Positions 1-6,001 of a DNA stretch of 6,001 bases are shown piece after piece. A program made the translations under genes and the position numbers. Every line of letters begins with the position of its first letter. The stretch's first letter is position 1. Under the pieces are notes generated by a model. That model did no database searches. It was not told the DNA's origin and was given only the letters and a program-made list of their open reading frames with translations. The stretch is from Terriglobia bacterium (GTDB lineage: Bacteria > Acidobacteriota > Terriglobia > UBA7540), in NCBI GenBank assembly GCA_022866195.1, contig JALHUF010000712.1, forward strand, positions 1 through 6,001, given 5' to 3'.

Positions 1-3000
1 GATTACAGACTCATCGTCATCGCTGTGGCGGTGATGGCTGTGTCACTGGCGATAGGTGCCAAGTATTTCTGGCGAGCGTTCCCCGAGGCGGCCATCGAGT
101 TTCGTGTGAATCGGGATAGTTCCTTGCCCATCGCCGCGAAGTTCCTCGCCGAGCGCGGCATTCACGTGGAGGGTTACCGGCACGCGGCAATTTTCGATTA
201 TGACGACCAGGCCAAAGTCTATCTGGAGCGCACGCAGGGCCTGGAGCGCATGAACGCCCTGACGCGTGGCCCTCTGCGGCTCTGGCGATGGTCCCACCGC
301 TGGTTCCGGCCCCAGCAGCAGGAGGAATTCCGCGTGGACGTGACGCCGGCGGGCGAGGTGGTGGGCTTCGGGCACGAGATCCCCGAAGCCGCACCCGGCG
401 CCAACCTCGATCCAGCCTCTGCTCGCGCCATCGCTGAGAAGTTCTTGCACGAGGTGGTGAAGCGCGACCTGGGCGACCTGGAGTTTGTCGAACCGGCGAC
501 AGAGAAGCACCCCGCGCGTACCGACCATTCTTTCACCTGGAAACAGAAGGGCGTGAATCTCGGCGACGGCAGCTTGCGGATCGAGGTGGAGGTTGATGGC
601 GATCAGGTGGCGGGCTACGCGGAATTTGTGAAGATTCCCGAGCAGTGGACCCGCGAGTACGAAAAGCTCCGCTCGCGCAACCGGTCGGCGCAACTCGTGG
701 CGGAAGTCCTTCTGATCATGCTGAGTATCGCCATGCTGGTCATTTTGGTTCAACGCCTGCGCGACCGCGACGTGCCGGTGAAGCTGGCGCTCGGATTCGG
801 TCTCGTGGCCGCGGGCCTGTACTTTCTCGGCCAGCTTAATAAATTTGCCTTGCAGGAGTTTGGCTATCGGACCACGGACTCCTACTCCAGTTTCATTGCC
901 GGCTACCTGCTTAACAGCCTGCTGTTTTCACTGGGTATCGGCGCTCTGATTTTTCTCCTGGTGGCAAGCTCCGAACCTGTCTATCGCGAGGGCTTCCCGC
1001 GTCTGGTATCGCTGCGGCGCTACCTGACCTGGCAAGGTCTGCGCTCGCGGTCGTTTTTCCTGGCCAACGTGATTGGTATCAGCCTCACGTTCTTCTTCTT
1101 CGCTTATCAGACTGTCTTCTACCTCCTCGCCGACAAGCTCGGAGCCTGGGCACCGGCCGACGTTCCGTTTTCGAATTTACTCAACACGCGCATCCCCTGG
1201 GTGTCGGTGCTCTTCATTGGCTTCTTTCCCGCGGTCTCGGAGGAGATGCAGTTCCGCGCCTTCGCCATCCCTTTCTTGGGGAAGGTCCTGCGTTCGAGGC
1301 CGGTGGCGCTGGTGCTGGCCGCCTTCATCTGGGGCTTCCTCCACGCCGCCTATCCCAACCAGCCGTTCTTCATCCGTGGGGTCGAGGTCGGCCTGGGCGG
1401 CATCGTGGTTGGCCTTATCATGCTGCGCTTTGGCATCCTGGCTGTCCTGATCTGGCATTACACGGTGGATGCGCTTTACACCGCTTTCCTTCTTCTGCGC
1501 TCTCCCAATCATTACCTGATGATTTCCGGCGCCCTCACGGCGGGAATCATGCTCCTCCCGCTGATTGCGGCGCTGGTTGCCTACTGGCGCACGGGCACGT
1601 TTGCAGAGGAAACGACACTGGCGAATGCGAGCGTGGGGATTTCGCGGGCACCGAGGAAAGAGGAAGTTGTCGCGCTTGCGTCGCCGCTCACGTATCAGCC
1701 ACTCGGCCGACGACGGCTGGCCCTAGCTGCGGTGCTGGTGGCGGCTTTTCTTGCCCTGACGTTGCTGCCCGTCCACCGTTTCGGCGAGGGGATAGGAGTG
1801 TGCCTGACCCGCGAGGAGGCAATCAGGGCGGCGGACGAGTATCTCCAGCAGAGGCAGGTGGACCCCGGGCGCTATCACCGCGTCGCCGGGCTGCGGGAAA
1901 ACGTAGACCCGCTGGCGGTGAAGTACATCCTGGAACATCGCTCCGTGGAGGAGACCGACCACATCTACCGCCAGGCCACACGGCTCCTCCTGTGGGACTT
2001 GCGTTACTTCCGTCCGCTCGAGAAGGAGGAACATCTGGTCTTAGTTGATGCGGCGGCAGGCGGGGTTTTTGCCTATCGTCACCTTCTCGATGAGGACGCG
2101 CCGGGCGCAACGCTTTCCACCGAGGAGGCGCGGGCCCGCGCGGCGGTGTTTCTCGAGCGCCAGGGCTACCGGTTGGCCGACTTCGAGCTCCAGGACACCA
2201 AGGTTGAGAAACGCAAGGCGCGCACCGACTATGCGCTGGTCTGGCAGGCGAAGCCGAACAAGCCAGGCTCGTATATGCAGGTGGGCGACGCCTACCTGCG
2301 ACTGGAAGTGACGATGGCCGGTGAGGAAGTGACCGGCCTCTCTCGCCATTTCAAGCTTCCTGAGGAATGGGAGCGCCGAGAGAGCGCCGTCACGCTGCCC
2401 AACGCGCTCCTGCTTGGCGCTCTGACCCTGGCGATGGCGGGGATGCTTGCAGGCGGCCTGGTGTTGTTTGTCAAACAGGTGCGGAGCGGGGAAATCCAGT
2501 GGCGACGCTCGGCCGCGCTTGGCGCAGCCATCGTGGGTGTGGTTGGCCTCACGGAGCTGAACCAGCTTTGCCGCCTCTATCACGCATACAGCACTTCGGA
2601 CTCATTGGCAACCTTCTGGATTTCCAGCCTGACGGGCCTCGTGGTTTTCCCGGTGTTTCTGGGACTGGTGGGTTGGCCGCTGATGGGGCTTGCCGCCAGT
2701 CTCTACCCGAATGCCTGGCAGGTCTTTCGCGGGGCGGCCCGGCGCGTGTGGCGTCGCGACGCGGCCATGGCGATTGTGGTCAGCTTGGCTGCGGCGGTAG
2801 GACTGAGCCAATTAAACGCCCTGATCGCCGCGCGCTTCCCCGCCTATGCCCCGGTCCAAATCGATCTTGTGCCTGATCTCTTCGACGCGTCGTGGCCGGG
2901 CGCGGGTTTTGTGCTTCGGAGTGTCCTCTCCTGTTGTTTTGTTCCTGCGATTGCCGCAGTGCTCATTTACTTGTTCCGCTATGGTTGGGCGCGGCGAGCT

Positions 3001-3324
3001 TGGTGGCTGTGGGTGGCAGCACCATTTCTCGTTGTGGCCCTGGGTCCGCCGCTTGCCCATTCGCGGCCGGAGTTCCTGGTGGGCTGGGTGATGCGTTTTC
3101 TCGCGCTCATGGTGGTGGCGGGAGTGGTGGCGAGCTTTTTCCGGGACAACGTGCTTGCCTACCTCGGCGCCGCGTTCTGTCTGCCCCTTGCCCGGCCTCT
3201 GGTCGAGTTACTCCTTCAACCGGCGGACTTCTTCCGGTGGAACGGTCTGCTGCTTGCGCTCCTCGCGCTTGTTTGCGTGGGATGGATGCTGTCCGGGGGC
3301 AGAGAGGCGTCCTCGGCGCCTTGA
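1..3324 (+). CDS. Duplicated CPBP-family intramembrane glutamic protease (5' partial)
   Basis: Membrane protease of the CPBP/Rce1 (Abi) family, expected to cut substrates within the membrane; its substrate is unknown. The frame is open to the left edge and a hydrophobic helix is already under way there, so the GTG at 25 is probably internal; residues below are numbered from it. Unit 1 has helix 1 (to about residue 12), a soluble region (about 15-215), then some eight membrane segments (about 222-521). The family motifs are complete: E406-E407 with R411 (EExxxR), H440 in an WxxxH context, and H478xxxD482. A linker (about 522-562) leads to unit 2: helix 565-583, soluble region about 587-790, then helices to residue 1099. 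Unit 2 repeats unit 1 at an offset of 568-574 residues but lacks most catalytic residues. Arg/Lys-rich flanks (RRR at 562-564, RLRDRD after the first helix of the bundle) place both soluble regions outside the cytoplasm by the positive-inside rule. Typical CPBP proteins are only about 200-300 residues. Family call strong; role unknown. Confidence 0.9.
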   Translation, partial: DYRLIVIAVAVMAVSLAIGAKYFWRAFPEAAIEFRVNRDSSLPIAAKFLAERGIHVEGYRHAAIFDYDDQAKVYLERTQGLERMNALTRGPLRLWRWSHRWFRPQQQEEFRVDVTPAGEVVGFGHEIPEAAPGANLDPASARAIAEKFLHEVVKRDLGDLEFVEPATEKHPARTDHSFTWKQKGVNLGDGSLRIEVEVDGDQVAGYAEFVKIPEQWTREYEKLRSRNRSAQLVAEVLLIMLSIAMLVILVQRLRDRDVPVKLALGFGLVAAGLYFLGQLNKFALQEFGYRTTDSYSSFIAGYLLNSLLFSLGIGALIFLLVASSEPVYREGFPRLVSLRRYLTWQGLRSRSFFLANVIGISLTFFFFAYQTVFYLLADKLGAWAPADVPFSNLLNTRIPWVSVLFIGFFPAVSEEMQFRAFAIPFLGKVLRSRPVALVLAAFIWGFLHAAYPNQPFFIRGVEVGLGGIVVGLIMLRFGILAVLIWHYTVDALYTAFLLLRSPNHYLMISGALTAGIMLLPLIAALVAYWRTGTFAEETTLANASVGISRAPRKEEVVALASPLTYQPLGRRRLALAAVLVAAFLALTLLPVHRFGEGIGVCLTREEAIRAADEYLQQRQVDPGRYHRVAGLRENVDPLAVKYILEHRSVEETDHIYRQATRLLLWDLRYFRPLEKEEHLVLVDAAAGGVFAYRHLLDEDAPGATLSTEEARARAAVFLERQGYRLADFELQDTKVEKRKARTDYALVWQAKPNKPGSYMQVGDAYLRLEVTMAGEEVTGLSRHFKLPEEWERRESAVTLPNALLLGALTLAMAGMLAGGLVLFVKQVRSGEIQWRRSAALGAAIVGVVGLTELNQLCRLYHAYSTSDSLATFWISSLTGLVVFPVFLGLVGWPLMGLAASLYPNAWQVFRGAARRVWRRDAAMAIVVSLAAAVGLSQLNALIAARFPAYAPVQIDLVPDLFDASWPGAGFVLRSVLSCCFVPAIAAVLIYLFRYGWARRAWWLWVAAPFLVVALGPPLAHSRPEFLVGWVMRFLALMVVAGVVASFFRDNVLAYLGAAFCLPLARPLVELLLQPADFFRWNGLLLALLALVCVGWMLSGGREASSAP
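1681..3321 (+). other. Second, catalytically degenerate repeat unit within the protease gene
   Basis: This is the C-terminal half of the CPBP-family protein (about residues 553-1099), homologous to the first half. Matching landmarks are RTDHSFTW 165-172 with RTDYALVW 733-740, FVKIPEQW ending W208 with HFKLPEEW ending W782, and LNK at 271-273 with LNQ at 845-847. SVLFIGFFPAV before the active glutamates matches SVLSCCFVPAI. At a constant offset of 572, E406, E407 and R411 become A978, V979 and L983. H478 and D482 become A1050 and P1054. H440 falls on H1012. The reading frame is intact and the hydrophobic pattern is kept, so this is a maintained pseudo-protease module rather than a decaying pseudogene. 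A structural, regulatory or substrate-binding role is inference. Confidence 0.82.
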
Positions 3325-3349
3325 GCAGAGATTTCGCCCGCAGGGAGTG

Positions 3350-3387
3350 GTCAGCTGACAACTGGCAACTGGCAACTGAGAACTGAC
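3350..3387. repeat. Five-unit 7-bp tandem repeat (consensus AACTGRC) with a 10-bp palindrome
   Basis: Five consecutive 7-base units run from 3353 to 3387: AGCTGAC, AACTGGC, AACTGGC, AACTGAG, AACTGAC. The first unit overlaps a perfect palindrome GTCAGCTGAC at 3350-3359. The array fills much of the 70-base gap between the stop codon of the membrane protease gene and the convergent stop codon of the asparaginase gene. It does not lie in either coding region. Similar short-unit arrays can be dispersed in intergenic gaps of a genome, but this window has only one copy, so that is conjecture. Confidence 0.8.
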
Positions 3388-3399
3388 TACTAGGTCAGT
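3382..3399. repeat. Short inverted repeat at the convergent gene ends
   Basis: ACTGAC at 3382-3387 and GTCAGT at 3394-3399 form a 6-base-pair stem with a 6-base loop. The left arm is the last 7-mer unit; the right arm covers the TGA stop of the minus-strand asparaginase gene. The stem is short, not GC-rich, and is not followed by a T run on either strand, so it is a poor intrinsic terminator. It could still act weakly at both convergent transcript ends, or be a by-product of the repeat array. Confidence 0.4.
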
Positions 3400-4372
3400 A
3401 CAGCGCCACGGACTCGAGCAACTGGCTTTCGCCGTCTCGCCACAGCGCATACTTCAGGCGGTAGCTTTTCTTCATAGCAGCAGCGCCAATCTCGCCGCGA
3501 TTGTTGATGGCGATGACGCAGACGTCTCCCGTGCGATTATCGGGATCGGTCTTTACCATGTGCTCGAGAAGCTCCGTGCAAGCGTCTTGCGGGGAGGCGC
3601 CGCGCGCCATGTAGTGAACAATCGAGATGCTGGTGCAGTAGTTGCTCATCAGGTCGCCGTTGCCGGTGGCTGAAGCCGCGCCCACGTTGTCGTCAGCATA
3701 TACGCCACAACCGATCAGGGGCGAATCACCCACACGCCCGGGAATCTTCCACGCCAAGCCGGATGTTGAGCATCCGGAAACCACGTGGCCCTTGCCGTCG
3801 GTGGCCACCATGCCAAGGGTGTCGTGATTATCGGCGGGATTCAGCCAGAAGGTTTTCCGCTGAGGATTGGCTTTCCAGTCCAGCCACTTCTTCAAGCTCT
3901 CCGGCGTCAGCAATTGCTCAGGACGGAATCCCATTTGGAGCGCAAAGCGGAGCGCGCCTTCGCCCGCCAGGGTGGTGTGCTGGGTCTTCTCCAACACGAG
4001 GCGCGCCACAGAGATGGGGTTCTTGATCTCGCGGAGACTGCAAACCGCCCCGGCACGGTGCCGTGTGCCGTCTATGATGGCGGCATCGAGCTCCACCACA
4101 CCCTGGGCATTCGGTAGCCCGCCGTAGCCAACGCTCGTGACGTTTGGGTCGTTCTCGGCAACGTTGATGCCCTTTTCCACCGCGTCGAGCAGATTGCCGC
4201 CCGCCTTGAAGACCTCCGCCGCGCGCTCGTTGGCAGGCTTGCCATGCACCCAGGTGGAAAGGAAAACCGGGCTGCCCTCGTATGCTTTCGTTCTTGCGCT
4301 GTCTGCCGCCACCAGGACCGCAGCTCCCGCCACGGACTTCATGAAACTCCGGCGATCGATAGGTTCCATCAT
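3395..4372 (-). CDS. Exported N4-(beta-N-acetylglucosaminyl)-L-asparaginase (glycosylasparaginase, Ntn hydrolase)
   Basis: Predicted to hydrolyse the amide joining GlcNAc to asparagine, releasing aspartate; relatives also act on isoaspartyl peptides. At 325 residues it resembles human and Flavobacterium aspartylglucosaminidase. The N-terminus has a twin-arginine signal (DRRSFMK, residues 6-12), a hydrophobic stretch to about 23 and a possible cleavage site after TKA (28-30), so folded export to the periplasm is likely. W41 in the STW motif matches the substrate-binding Trp of the family. NHDTLGM (182-188) holds the self-cleavage site D184-T185; T185 becomes the N-terminal nucleophile of the beta chain (185-325). 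STSG (202-205), RVGDS (213-217) and ATGNGD (235-240) are the remaining active-site loops. Two ATG codons are adjacent (4372 and 4369); the AAGGAGG at 4374-4380 sits 1 base from the first and 4 from the second, so 4369 may be the real start. It lies 56 bases downstream of hyuB on the same strand, likely in one operon. Confidence 0.93.
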   Translation of the reverse strand: MMEPIDRRSFMKSVAGAAVLVAADSARTKAYEGSPVFLSTWVHGKPANERAAEVFKAGGNLLDAVEKGINVAENDPNVTSVGYGGLPNAQGVVELDAAIIDGTRHRAGAVCSLREIKNPISVARLVLEKTQHTTLAGEGALRFALQMGFRPEQLLTPESLKKWLDWKANPQRKTFWLNPADNHDTLGMVATDGKGHVVSGCSTSGLAWKIPGRVGDSPLIGCGVYADDNVGAASATGNGDLMSNYCTSISIVHYMARGASPQDACTELLEHMVKTDPDNRTGDVCVIAINNRGEIGAAAMKKSYRLKYALWRDGESQLLESVALY

Positions 4373-4373
4373 G

Positions 4374-4380
4374 CCTCCTT
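4374..4380 (-). promoter_or_regulatory. Strong Shine-Dalgarno site for the asparaginase gene
   Basis: On the minus strand the sequence reads AAGGAGG immediately before the tandem ATG ATG. The match to the 16S anti-SD is very strong. The gap is 1 base to the first ATG and 4 to the second, which favours the second (4369) as the initiator and would make the protein 324 residues starting MEPIDRRS. Confidence 0.75.
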
Positions 4381-4386
4381 AGGAGT

Positions 4387-4404
4387 GCGGCAGCTTTATG
4401 CCGC
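4387..4404. repeat. Inverted repeat just upstream of the asparaginase ribosome-binding site
   Basis: GCGGCA (4387-4392) and TGCCGC (4399-4404) form a perfect GC-rich 6-base-pair stem with a 6-base loop, seven bases 5' of the AAGGAGG in the transcript sense. It lies in the 56-base gap between hyuB and the asparaginase gene. No T run follows in the minus-strand direction, so it is not a classical terminator. It might stabilise the mRNA or modulate translation of the downstream gene; this is inference. Confidence 0.45.
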
Positions 4405-4417
4405 TTGGACACCGCAG

Positions 4418-4429
4418 GGGCCTAGGCCC
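4418..4429. repeat. 12-bp perfect palindrome at the end of hyuB
   Basis: GGGCCTAGGCCC is a perfect palindrome beginning at the last base of the hyuB TAG stop (4429) and running into the intergenic gap. As RNA it can fold only into a 4-base-pair stem with a 4-base loop. As DNA it could be a dimeric protein site. Its position right at the stop codon is notable, but there is no other support for a function. Confidence 0.4.
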
Positions 4430-6001
4430 TACTTACCCCAGCCGCCGCCCCCGGGCGTCTCGATTCTCAGGATACTTCCCTGGGGAGCTTCGAAGACCGC
4501 CTTCGAAGGCAGGGGCACGACGCGCCCCCTTAGCACTAACTGATTTCTTCCCGTTTTGCCCGGCTTCCCGCCCGCGAGGCCATAAGGTCGGAAGCGGCGG
4601 CGGTCGGAAAGGATACTCCCGCGGACATCCGTCAGAAACTCAATTTCACGAATGATGCCGTCGCCGCCACGATAGCGCCCCACGCCGCCCGAGCCCCGGC
4701 GGAGGGAATAGCGCCGCACGCGCACGGGATAAGCTGATTCCAGCGCCTCAATCGGCGTGTTGAGCGAATTGGTCATGTGCGTGTGCACGCCGCTCAAACC
4801 GTCGGCATTGGGCCGGGCGCCCATGCCGCCCGCAACAGTCTCGTAATAGGCGAAGGGTTCGCGCGTGCGCGGATCAAGGCCGCCGAAAGAGAGATTGTTC
4901 ATCGTCCCAGAACTGGCCGCGGGAATGCGCGCCGGAAGCGCTCGCGCCAATGCCTTCAGCAGCACGTCGACGATCCGCTGCGAGGTCTCGACGTTCCCGG
5001 CGGCCACGGCGGCTGGCGCGCGCGCATTCACCACGCTCCCTTCCGGCGCGTGCACCTCGATGGGATTCATCAGCCCGGCACAGGCGGGCACGTCCTCTCC
5101 GAGCAGGCAGCGGAAAACGTAAAACACCGCAGAGGTGGTGATGGCCAGAACGCAGTTCACGCCACCCCGGCAGGCTGGCGAACTGCCGGCGAAATCTATG
5201 ATCGCCCGGCCGCGCTGAATACAGACTTGCACGCGCAGGCGCACCGGGTTGGTTGTGTAGCCATCGTCATCGAGGAAATCCTGGGCGCGATAGACGCCGT
5301 CGGGAAGACGCCGGAGCGCGGTGCGCATCAGCCGGGCTGAGTAACGCTGCAAGGCTTCGAGATAGAAAGAGATTTTCGGGACCCTGTATTTGTTGACTAA
5401 CTCCTGCAAGCGACGTTCACCCAGGCGGCAGGCCGCTACCTGCGCGGTTAGATCGCCTTCGCGCTCTCGCGGTGTGCGGACGTTTGCCAGCAGCATTGCC
5501 AGCACGTCGCGTTGGATTGTCCCCTGACGGGCCAGGAGCACAGGGGGCACCCGCAAGCCCTCCTGGAAAATCTCCTCACTCAATCCCATCGAGGCCGGCT
5601 GCGCGCCGCCGATGTCCGAGTGGTGAGCGCGATTGGCGACATAGAACATCGGTTTCGATCCGTAGCGGCGGTCTACGACCGCTGGCACGCGTCGATTGCG
5701 CGCACGTCGTTTCCGGTTGGTTACACTGGCGAAGACCGGCATCACCAGCGTGATATCCGGCAGGTGAGTTCCCCCCGCGTAGGGATCGTTCAGCATGGCG
5801 ATATCGCCTGGGCCAAGTTCGAGCGCTGCAATGGCGGCCGCCACGGACATGGGCATCGAGCCGAGGTGGACCGGCATGTGGTCGCCCATCGCTACCACGC
5901 GGCCTTTCCCGTCGAACACGGCGCAGGAATAATCCCGGCGTTCTTTGATGTTGGGGGAAAAGGCGGAACGGCGCAGCGCTGCGCCCATCTCCGCCGCCAC
6001 C
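4429..6001 (-). CDS. hyuB: Hydantoinase B / 5-oxoprolinase family subunit HyuB (N-terminus cut by window edge)
   Basis: HyuB-type subunit of ATP-dependent hydantoinases/5-oxoprolinases, which pair with a HyuA subunit to open cyclic amides such as 5-oxoproline or N-methylhydantoin in the cytoplasm. The frame is open to the right edge and begins mid-helix with VAAEMGAALRR. The family normally has about 15-20 more residues before this, so the GTG at 6000 is probably internal; residues are numbered from it (523 to the TAG stop). Family blocks in order: SPNIKERRDYSCAVFD (15-30), GDHMPVHLGSM (39-49), PGDIAMLNDPYAGGTHLPD (64-82), VANRAHHSDIGG (121-132), TPREREGD, GGMGARPNADG followed by a THMTNSLNTP block, and the Gly-rich C-terminus PGGGGWGK (516-523). 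H79, D82, H126, H127 and D129 are candidates for metal or substrate binding. A basic segment at about 91-117 is longer than the usual linker there. No hyuA is in the window; it may lie upstream. Exact substrate cannot be told. Probably the first seen gene of an operon with the asparaginase. Confidence 0.93.
   Translation of the reverse strand, partial: VAAEMGAALRRSAFSPNIKERRDYSCAVFDGKGRVVAMGDHMPVHLGSMPMSVAAAIAALELGPGDIAMLNDPYAGGTHLPDITLVMPVFASVTNRKRRARNRRVPAVVDRRYGSKPMFYVANRAHHSDIGGAQPASMGLSEEIFQEGLRVPPVLLARQGTIQRDVLAMLLANVRTPREREGDLTAQVAACRLGERRLQELVNKYRVPKISFYLEALQRYSARLMRTALRRLPDGVYRAQDFLDDDGYTTNPVRLRVQVCIQRGRAIIDFAGSSPACRGGVNCVLAITTSAVFYVFRCLLGEDVPACAGLMNPIEVHAPEGSVVNARAPAAVAAGNVETSQRIVDVLLKALARALPARIPAASSGTMNNLSFGGLDPRTREPFAYYETVAGGMGARPNADGLSGVHTHMTNSLNTPIEALESAYPVRVRRYSLRRGSGGVGRYRGGDGIIREIEFLTDVRGSILSDRRRFRPYGLAGGKPGKTGRNQLVLRGRVVPLPSKAVFEAPQGSILRIETPGGGGWGK

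Noticed and set aside
25..27. GTG at 25 as the protease start
   Set aside because: The frame is open back to position 1 and the upstream residues already belong to the first membrane helix (RLIVIAVAVM), so the gene most likely starts before the window.
43..753. A 236-codon open frame on the minus strand
   Set aside because: It lies fully antisense to the protease gene, has no recognisable family features, and is explained by high GC in the third codon positions of the true gene.
2041..2876. Open frames on both strands (2041-2583 minus and 2367-2876 plus)
   Set aside because: Both overlap the second protease unit, which shows clear homology to the first; these translations have shadow-type composition.
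2892..3386. A plus-strand frame running past the protease stop into the repeat array
   Set aside because: Mostly an alternate frame of the protease C-terminus; no ribosome-binding site or family resemblance.
3325..3394. Intrinsic terminator between the convergent genes
   Set aside because: Only a 10-base palindrome and a 6-base-pair stem exist, neither followed by a T run on either strand.
3918..4412. A 164-codon minus-strand frame overlapping the start of the asparaginase gene
   Set aside because: It is a different frame of the same DNA; the asparaginase frame has the Tat signal, ribosome-binding site and family motifs, while this one is Arg/Gly-rich noise.
4488..4508. Two copies of CTTCGAAG close together
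   Set aside because: They lie inside the conserved coding sequence of hyuB near its C-terminus and are explained by codon choice for Phe-Glu and Ser-Lys neighbourhoods; no further copies nearby.
4777..5340. A 187-codon open frame on the plus strand
   Set aside because: It is antisense to hyuB, whose protein is conserved throughout this stretch; the plus-strand translation is low-complexity and resembles no family.
5998..6000. GTG at 6000 as the hyuB start
   Set aside because: The family normally has a further N-terminal helix before this position and the frame is cut by the window edge, so it is probably an internal codon.

Overview
The window is GC-rich bacterial chromosome and holds three long genes. 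Two are cut by the window edges. Gene content, high GC and the style of the proteins suggest a soil-type bacterium such as an Acidobacteriota member. That assignment is an inference from general resemblance; there is no rRNA or other marker gene here to confirm it.

Layout. Positions 1-3324 (+) encode a very large multi-pass membrane protein whose start lies upstream of the window. It is a CPBP/Rce1-type intramembrane glutamic protease built as a head-to-tail duplication. Each half has one N-terminal membrane helix, a soluble two-part domain, and a bundle of membrane helices. The first half carries the full set of protease motifs. In the second half the Glu-Glu/Arg motif and the His/Asp motif are replaced, while a histidine persists at the spacing of the middle motif. 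Positions 3325-3394 are a short gap between convergent genes and contain a run of five near-identical 7-base units. Positions 3395-4372 (-) encode an exported Ntn-hydrolase of the glycosylasparaginase (AGA) family with a twin-arginine signal. Positions 4429-6001 (-) encode a HyuB-type hydantoinase B/5-oxoprolinase subunit that continues past the right edge.

How the genes relate. The two minus-strand genes are in the same orientation with a 56-base gap and probably form an operon, transcribed from right to left with hyuB first. Both families open amide bonds: the ring amide of 5-oxoproline or hydantoins, and the side-chain amide of GlcNAc-Asn. This suggests a peptide or modified-amino-acid scavenging role, which is an inference. 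The membrane protease is convergent to them and need not be functionally linked. No RNA gene, CRISPR array, insertion sequence or clear rho-independent terminator was seen. The most notable feature is the protease/pseudoprotease fusion. It may be a known architecture in some phyla; that cannot be judged from sequence alone.
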